Source: Akkermansia muciniphila (GTDB lineage Bacteria > Pseudomonadota > Gammaproteobacteria > Burkholderiales > Burkholderiaceae_C). From it: DNA of 10,785 nucleotides. Below, in pieces: positions 6,515-10,785 of this stretch. The DNA is taken from contig CALPVM020000051.1 in NCBI GenBank assembly GCA_943327015.2, forward strand, positions 1 through 10,785. The letters run 5' to 3'. The position numbers were made by a program, and so were the translations under genes. The notes under the pieces were generated by a model. That model was given only the letters and a program-made list of their open reading frames with translations, was not told where the DNA came from and made no database searches. Each line of letters begins with the position of its first letter. The first letter of the stretch is position 1.

Positions 6515-7417
6515 TCAGGCCACCACTACCTTAGCTGCATCACGCGCAAGCGCCTCGCGGGTGCTGATAGCGCGGAACCACACAGTCACCGCTGAACTGG
6601 TCAACACAATGAACAGGCTGTACAACACAGGGATCAATAACACTTGTTGCTGCATTTCACCGGTAAACGTCAGCGTGACGATCAGCACGGCCAATGGGCC
6701 GTTTTGAATACCGGTTTCAAGGCTAATGGTGCGCGAGCGGTTGGAGTCTTGCTTTAATAAACGGCTCAAGCCATAGCCCAGCAACATACCGATCAATCCG
6801 AGTGCTACCGAGGCGAAAAAAACCGTCCAGTGGGACGACAGCAGCAACTGGTAGTTGCGTGGAATCCAAGAAACCACCAAAAACAAGATCACGAAAACGC
6901 CTAACATGGAGCCCAACAATTCAATGGTTGCGCCTACATTGGCGTTCACCTTGCGCAATACCATGCCAATGATGGTTGGCACCAACAGCACCAACAATAC
7001 TTGTGCCACGTTGCTCGCAGGCACGGCAAACTCACCAGTCACGCCGGCCAAGCCGCTGTAAAACGAAATCAACCAAGGCACCATCGCCACCGCAACCAGG
7101 GTTGACACGGTGGTCATCATGATAGAGAGTGCCAAAACGCCTTTGCTGAAATAGGTAAAGATGTTCGACGTGGTGCCGCCAGGCATACAACCCATCAAAA
7201 TCACGCCCACGGCCAAAGCGGGTGGCAGGCCGAGCAAAACCGCGATCATATAACCCAAAAATGGCATGATGCCGTACTGGCACAGCAGTCCAACCAAGAT
7301 ACCTTTGGGTTTCTTGAAAGCAATGAGGAAGTCACGAAAAGTCAGGCTTGCGCCCATGCCCAGCATGATGACCATCATCATCACGCCCAGCAGTTTGGTC
7401 TCAAAGGGGGTCAACAT
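6515..7417 (-). CDS. Bile acid:sodium symporter (BASS/SBF) family transporter
   Basis: An inner-membrane secondary transporter of the BASS family, whose members move bile acids, pantoate, pyruvate, sulfonates or other organic anions with sodium. The 300 residues contain about nine to ten hydrophobic helices. Signature segments are GCMPGGTTSNIFTYFSKG (76-93) and ETGIQNGPLAVLI (234-246), which in characterised BASS proteins form the crossing-helix, sodium-binding core. The ATG at 7417 has AGGA eight bases upstream. It lies 35 bases downstream of the fadD-like gene on the same strand and is followed by a terminator, so the two probably form one transcript. The context hints at an acid that is imported and then activated with CoA. 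The true substrate cannot be deduced. The family assignment is secure. Confidence 0.93.
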   Translation of the reverse strand: MLTPFETKLLGVMMMVIMLGMGASLTFRDFLIAFKKPKGILVGLLCQYGIMPFLGYMIAVLLGLPPALAVGVILMGCMPGGTTSNIFTYFSKGVLALSIMMTTVSTLVAVAMVPWLISFYSGLAGVTGEFAVPASNVAQVLLVLLVPTIIGMVLRKVNANVGATIELLGSMLGVFVILFLVVSWIPRNYQLLLSSHWTVFFASVALGLIGMLLGYGLSRLLKQDSNRSRTISLETGIQNGPLAVLIVTLTFTGEMQQQVLLIPVLYSLFIVLTSSAVTVWFRAISTREALARDAAKVVVA

Positions 7418-7452
7418 AGTAAATATCCTTTTATTGGTCTTGCAAGCCGCGA

Positions 7453-9210
7453 TTACTTAGACTTCGCTGCGAATTCGGTTTTAACTTCAGATTTCAAGTC
7501 TTTGCGCAGGATCTTGCCTATGGGACTTTTCGGCAGCTCATCGCGGAACACCACCGACTTGGGCACTTTGTAGTCCGCAAGCAGGGTCTTGCAATGGGCA
7601 ATAACCATAGCGGTCGTCAATTCACCTTTAAAGTCCGGGTTCTTGACGACATAGGCACGCACACCTTCGCCCGACTTGGCGTCTGGAATACCCACCACTG
7701 CGGCTTCCAAAATGGCTCCCATCTTGGCCAAGGCGTCTTCCACTTCATTGGGGTACACGTTAAAGCCCGACACCAGAACCATGTCTTTTTTGCGGTCCAC
7801 GATGCGGAAGTAACCTTGCGAATCCATGACGCCCACGTCACCGGTGTATAGCCAACCGTCTTTGATGACATTGGCAGTCTCGTCCTCACGCTTCCAGTAA
7901 CCGCGCATCACTTGCGGGCCGCGCACAATCAGTTCTCCGGGCTCACCCACGGCAGCGGGCTCACCGTTGTCTTGCACCAAGCGCACATCGGTACCCGGCA
8001 CCGGTACGCCAATACTGTCTGGCTTGGCCAAGCCATTCATGGGGTTGAAGGTCACCACCGGAGAGCACTCTGTCAGTCCAAACCCTTCGGCCACCCGGGT
8101 ACCGGTAATGGTTTGCCAGCGGCTAGCGACCGCGCTGTGCAGTGCAGTGCCACCCGCAATGGCAGCCTTGAGGTGTTTGGGCGGATACGGGTTAAACCAT
8201 TCTTCGTTCATCAGACCATTGAACAGGGTGTTGACTCCAGTGATCCAGGTGATGGGGTAGTTCTCAATTGCACGCTGCAGGTTCTGCACGGGGCGCGGGC
8301 TAGGAACGAGGATGTTGCGCGCCCCGAGTTGCATGAAGCACATCAAATTGGCGACAAACGCAAAGATATGGTACAGCGGCAAGGCCGTCAACACACACTC
8401 ATTCTCACCCTGGTGGGAGCGCCCCATGGCCAGCACCTGGTCGATGTTGGCAAAAAAGTTGGCATGCGTCAGCATGGCACCTTTGCTCACCCCGGTGGTC
8501 CCACCCGTGTACTGGAGCGCGGCAACCTCAGACGATGCAATATCCTGCCAGTGCGCCTTGACAGAGCCGGGTGCGAGCAGAGACTTGCCCGCTTTGAGTG
8601 CAGCGGCAATACGCACCGTGGGAATGGTTAACTTCGGTATGGGGGGCAGCACTTTGCTCCAAACGCGCTGGACACCCCGCACAATCATGTTGGGTATGAC
8701 CGGGAACATTTCTGACACGCTGGCAAGCACCACGTGCTCGATGACTGTCTTAGGTATGACCTCTGCCAGTTTGTCGGCAAACATGTCCACAACCACCAAC
8801 ACCTTGGCACCAGAATCGTTGAACTGGTGGATCATCTCGCTGGGGGTGTACATCGGGTTGGTGTTCACCAACACGCAACCGGCCTTGAAAGTTCCCAAGG
8901 CAACCACCGGGTAGCCAAGGCTGTTGGGCAGCTGCACGGCAACCCGGTCGCCCGCTTTGAGCTTACACACATTGCGCAGGTACGATGCAAAAGCGTCGGA
9001 TTTTTCCCCCAACTCACGGTAGGTGAGGCTGCCGTTCATCCCGTTGGGGAGAACACAGGTGAACGCTATCTTGTCAGCAAATCGCTCGCATGCTGCAGAG
9101 AGCATGTGTCCCAGGTTTTTGTACTGGAGTACAGGCAGGTTTTTTTCAATGCTGGTGCCATAGGCGGCAAGCCAAGGCTTCGAGTCATAAATCGTAAATT
9201 CAGTTACCAC
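7453..9210 (-). CDS. fadD: Long-chain fatty acid--CoA ligase (AMP-forming)
   Basis: An adenylate-forming enzyme that activates a carboxylic acid to acyl-AMP and then acyl-CoA, the entry step of beta-oxidation. The 585 residues are slightly longer than E. coli FadD. All core motifs are intact: the P-loop YTGGTTGVSKGA (234-245), GFGLTE (376-381), YTGD with D458, DRKKD with R473 in the hinge region, VSGFNVYPNEVEDAL, and PKSPIGKILRK with the catalytic lysine K566. There is no signal peptide, so it is cytoplasmic or membrane-associated. The start is a GTG at 9210, supported by GGGAG (9218-9222) seven bases upstream. It precedes the BASS transporter by 35 bases. Chain-length preference is inferred from family similarity, and another carboxylate is possible. 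Several long plus-strand frames over it are codon shadows. Confidence 0.92.
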   Translation of the reverse strand: MVTEFTIYDSKPWLAAYGTSIEKNLPVLQYKNLGHMLSAACERFADKIAFTCVLPNGMNGSLTYRELGEKSDAFASYLRNVCKLKAGDRVAVQLPNSLGYPVVALGTFKAGCVLVNTNPMYTPSEMIHQFNDSGAKVLVVVDMFADKLAEVIPKTVIEHVVLASVSEMFPVIPNMIVRGVQRVWSKVLPPIPKLTIPTVRIAAALKAGKSLLAPGSVKAHWQDIASSEVAALQYTGGTTGVSKGAMLTHANFFANIDQVLAMGRSHQGENECVLTALPLYHIFAFVANLMCFMQLGARNILVPSPRPVQNLQRAIENYPITWITGVNTLFNGLMNEEWFNPYPPKHLKAAIAGGTALHSAVASRWQTITGTRVAEGFGLTECSPVVTFNPMNGLAKPDSIGVPVPGTDVRLVQDNGEPAAVGEPGELIVRGPQVMRGYWKREDETANVIKDGWLYTGDVGVMDSQGYFRIVDRKKDMVLVSGFNVYPNEVEDALAKMGAILEAAVVGIPDAKSGEGVRAYVVKNPDFKGELTTAMVIAHCKTLLADYKVPKSVVFRDELPKSPIGKILRKDLKSEVKTEFAAKSK

Positions 9211-9217
9211 CTGGTAT

Positions 9218-9222
9218 CTCCC
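9218..9222 (-). promoter_or_regulatory. Ribosome binding site supporting the GTG start of fadD
   Basis: The minus strand reads GGGAG seven bases before the GTG at 9210. The spacing is optimal, and no ATG in the same frame lies nearby with a comparable site, so the GTG start is well supported. Confidence 0.7.
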
Positions 9223-9293
9223 TTTAGTATGTGTTGACTGCGCGTTTACCGTGCCTGAGGTGCCCGATTACCTCCAAGAAGACAGTAAATTAA

Positions 9294-9332
9294 AGGCTTG
9301 TTTAATTTGGGCATCGGTGCCCCTAGAAGCCT
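9294..9332. repeat. Two-tier inverted repeat upstream of fadD
   Basis: An outer arm AGGCTT (9294-9299) is the exact inverse of AAGCCT (9327-9332). Inside it, GGGCA (9309-9313) and TGCCC (9318-9322) form a perfect five-pair stem with a TCGG tetraloop. Neither strand has a U-run after it, so it is not a typical terminator. It lies about 85-120 bases upstream of the fadD GTG, and its right arm reaches what may be the end of an insertion-sequence remnant. It may be an operator, a structured leader, or part of the element's end. The rest of 9211-9425 shows a second short inverted pair (GAGGT/ACCTC near 9257-9274) but no convincing promoter or gene. Confidence 0.4.
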
Positions 9333-9554
9333 GTCGGATTTCTCAACCTGAATTTTTTTCTGAATGTACTACGAAAAGCCCAGCACATTATCCAAATACC
9401 AGTTGGACTGATAGGTAATTTGACCATGGCCAATTTCATCCCCGCCGATCGTAAAATCGACTACCTTATGCCCCCGTCGGTGGACGACTGGCTCAAGAGT
9501 ACCACCGGAACAATGTTCGTTTATTCAGCGCGGTTTCAGCCGCAAGTGCTATGA
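9327..9554 (+). mobile_element. Remnant of the 5' end of an IS1182-type insertion sequence
   Basis: Roughly the first 230 bases of an insertion sequence appear to survive: a leader of about 95 bases that may begin at or near GCCTGTCGGATTTCTC (9329-9344), and the truncated start of its transposase gene. I could not find an inverted copy of that presumed terminal sequence downstream before the next gene begins at 9573, so the right end and nearly all of the transposase have been deleted. The exact left boundary is a guess; the transposase similarity is the main evidence. Confidence 0.5.
9426..9554 (+). pseudogene. Truncated IS1182-type transposase, N-terminal fragment
   Basis: An ATG at 9426 opens a 42-codon frame that ends in TGA at 9552-9554. 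Its first 23 residues contain FIPADRKIDYLMPP followed by SVDDWL. This is the conserved N-terminus of IS1182-type transposases (DUF772 at the N-terminus, DDE domain later), normally followed by HLARFVV and about 400 more residues. Here the similarity stops abruptly after DDWL, about base 9494, and the remaining 19 residues (KSTTGTMFVYSARFQPQVL) look unrelated, so the break is probably a deletion junction. No catalytic domain remains and it cannot transpose. The family call is from remembered motif similarity. Confidence 0.65.
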
Positions 9555-9572
9555 AGGTTTTTGCCCTTGTTG

Positions 9573-10751
9573 TCACACCTTAATAAACTTCTCCAAAGTT
9601 CGTCTTGGCGTAGCCGATGCAGGTTTTAGCGTGTAACCCAACCGGCAAAACATCTGCACGGTTTCATCGTCAGCTGACTTGGGCGCAGCTCGCTTCAAGG
9701 TGATTTGATGTGCCGTTGCGTAATGGGCTTGCATTTCTGGAAACTCCTGCAATGCCTGACTGAGCGGATGCACACCAATGCCCAGTTCGGTCGCTCTTAA
9801 TTGCATGCGAACGTAAGCGCGACCTGCTTGAATTTGATCGGATCTATGGTTGGTTCCAGACAACCAGATAAACCCCATGGCACTTTGGCTAAAACCCTGG
9901 TATCTGGACATCATGGCTTTGTAGGCCTGACTGTCTTTTTCAGGGGGGTTTTTACGGTCAAAAAGACCCAGTGTATCCATAATGCGAATCGGCAAGCTGT
10001 TGAGCGAAATGCCATCCCGGTGCTGCAGAATTTCGGCTGGGCCCACTCTGGTAAGGTGGATACTCTCCATCACGGTGCGAGGTGTGAGTAACTCCACTTG
10101 TGCCGCTTGCCAACACAGTTCACGGTAAGGAGAAAGCTTTTCAGCGTCAACAGTACCACCTGCACGAATGCCAGGTGTTGTTTCGGTAGTTTTTAGCAAC
10201 TGTTGCAAAGCTGTTGCATCAACCGCTTTGCTGGTGTCAAAGTCAGTTTTAGGCGTGTGGCGCTGCAGGATTTGAGAAAACAAGGGGTCTTTTGCTCCAT
10301 TTGCCTGCAATGAGATGCGCGCTATGGGGCGTTGATCCCATTGTTGTAGTTGGGTGCTCAGTTCTCCCTCAGGCCATAATGCCACCTCCGCTGAAAATCC
10401 TTTTTGGGCCAGTGCAATCACTAGCAACTCTAGAAACGCACCATGCCCAATAAGAATTTGTCTGCCAAATGGGTCAGTGTTTGGGAGTACCCGGGTGGGG
10501 TCGGTACGGATGGTAATTACATTCGGCTCATGCAAATCAGCAATCCAGGGCTGCAGGTTGTGCGGGTTGGGTGCCGTAATGGCATATGCCAAAGCCCAGC
10601 GGCGTGGGTCTGCGTTTTCCTGCGGGCCGTGCCAAATTTCAATAGCCTCAGCAGGGTAAGCGCTGCTTAGCGAGCATCCGGTTAAATGGCTGGTTGTGGC
10701 AGCCACTACAACTCCACCACCAGCTAGCTTAATAAAATTACGACGATCCAT
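9573..10751 (-). CDS. Tat-exported Acg-family FMN-binding oxidoreductase
   Basis: A 392-residue nitroreductase-like flavoprotein. The N-terminus has a twin-arginine signal, R3-R4-N-F-I-K, followed by a hydrophobic stretch (9-21) and LTGC with Cys26, so it may be exported folded by Tat and lipid-anchored. The mature part starts with a flavin-site-like APNPHNLQPW (60-69), comparable to the SxxNxQPW region of nitroreductases. It ends with the second half-domain: MGFIWLSG (about 293-300), AGRAYVRMQLRATELGIGVHPLSQALQ (about 313-339 in part), and the typical RLGYTLKPASATPRR tail. This two-part layout matches Acg proteins, which are flavin sequesterers or oxidoreductases of uncertain substrate. The ATG at 10751 has GGAGG (10758-10762) six bases upstream. 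The gene stands alone here, with the IS remnant downstream. Confidence 0.88.
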   Translation of the reverse strand: MDRRNFIKLAGGGVVVAATTSHLTGCSLSSAYPAEAIEIWHGPQENADPRRWALAYAITAPNPHNLQPWIADLHEPNVITIRTDPTRVLPNTDPFGRQILIGHGAFLELLVIALAQKGFSAEVALWPEGELSTQLQQWDQRPIARISLQANGAKDPLFSQILQRHTPKTDFDTSKAVDATALQQLLKTTETTPGIRAGGTVDAEKLSPYRELCWQAAQVELLTPRTVMESIHLTRVGPAEILQHRDGISLNSLPIRIMDTLGLFDRKNPPEKDSQAYKAMMSRYQGFSQSAMGFIWLSGTNHRSDQIQAGRAYVRMQLRATELGIGVHPLSQALQEFPEMQAHYATAHQITLKRAAPKSADDETVQMFCRLGYTLKPASATPRRTLEKFIKV

Positions 10752-10757
10752 TGCATA

Positions 10758-10762
10758 CCTCC
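10758..10762 (-). promoter_or_regulatory. Strong ribosome binding site of the Acg-family gene
   Basis: The minus strand reads a full GGAGG six bases before the ATG at 10751, fixing the start and keeping the twin-arginine motif at residues 3-4. Confidence 0.7.
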
Positions 10763-10785
10763 AACAAGCAGTTTCGTTATTGTCG

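Noticed and set aside
7912..8631. A 239-codon plus-strand open frame inside fadD, with other long ones up to 9237
   Set aside because: The opposite strand encodes a complete acyl-CoA ligase with every motif. The antisense product is His/Arg/Gln-rich and has no recognisable domain.
9239..9415. Open plus-strand reading frame without a start codon ahead of the transposase remnant
   Set aside because: It has no ATG with a ribosome site and no family resemblance. It is simply stop-free by chance.
1..10785. Search for CRISPR arrays, tRNA or rRNA genes, toxin-antitoxin or defence modules
   Set aside because: No spaced direct repeats, cloverleaf-like sequences or recognisable defence proteins were seen. 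The window reads as housekeeping and metabolic chromosome with one IS scar.

Overview
The window looks like ordinary chromosome from a betaproteobacterium, most likely order Burkholderiales and possibly Comamonadaceae. This is inferred from the style of the YajC, SecD, SecF, FadD and DUF1631 proteins, not from any database search. Base composition is uneven by eye: the stretch from about 3715 to 6400 is clearly AT-richer than the secretion genes before it and the fadD block after it.

Positions 1-3714, minus strand: the protein-export set yajC-secD-secF reads right to left with gaps of 8 and 12 bases. It is followed after 15 bases by the start of a large DUF1631 gene that runs off the left edge. 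yajC appears to start at a GTG (3714) with a well-placed GGAG ribosome site.

Positions 3715-6398: a small unrecognised membrane-protein gene (minus) faces three plus-strand genes: a DUF4345 membrane protein, a zinc-ribbon NUDIX hydrolase, and an SDR-fold NAD(P)-binding protein whose usual catalytic tyrosine appears to be replaced. A 13-base palindrome lies in the 57-base divergent gap. A hairpin separates the NUDIX and SDR genes.

Positions 6399-9210: a likely terminator, then a minus-strand pair made of a fadD-type acyl-CoA ligase (GTG start with strong SD) and, 35 bases downstream, a bile acid:sodium symporter (BASS) family transporter. The pairing suggests import of an organic acid followed by CoA activation, but the substrate cannot be read from sequence.

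Positions 9211-9572: the only long non-coding stretch. It carries the fadD leader, a two-tier inverted repeat, and the decayed 5' end of an IS1182-type transposase gene. Positions 9573-10751, minus strand: a Tat-exported, possibly lipid-anchored, Acg-family nitroreductase-like flavoprotein.

I found no tRNA, rRNA, CRISPR array, phage module or defence system. The most notable items are the unlisted transposase remnant, the SDR protein without its catalytic Tyr, the fadD-BASS pair, and yajC-secDF without the usual tgt/queA genes upstream.
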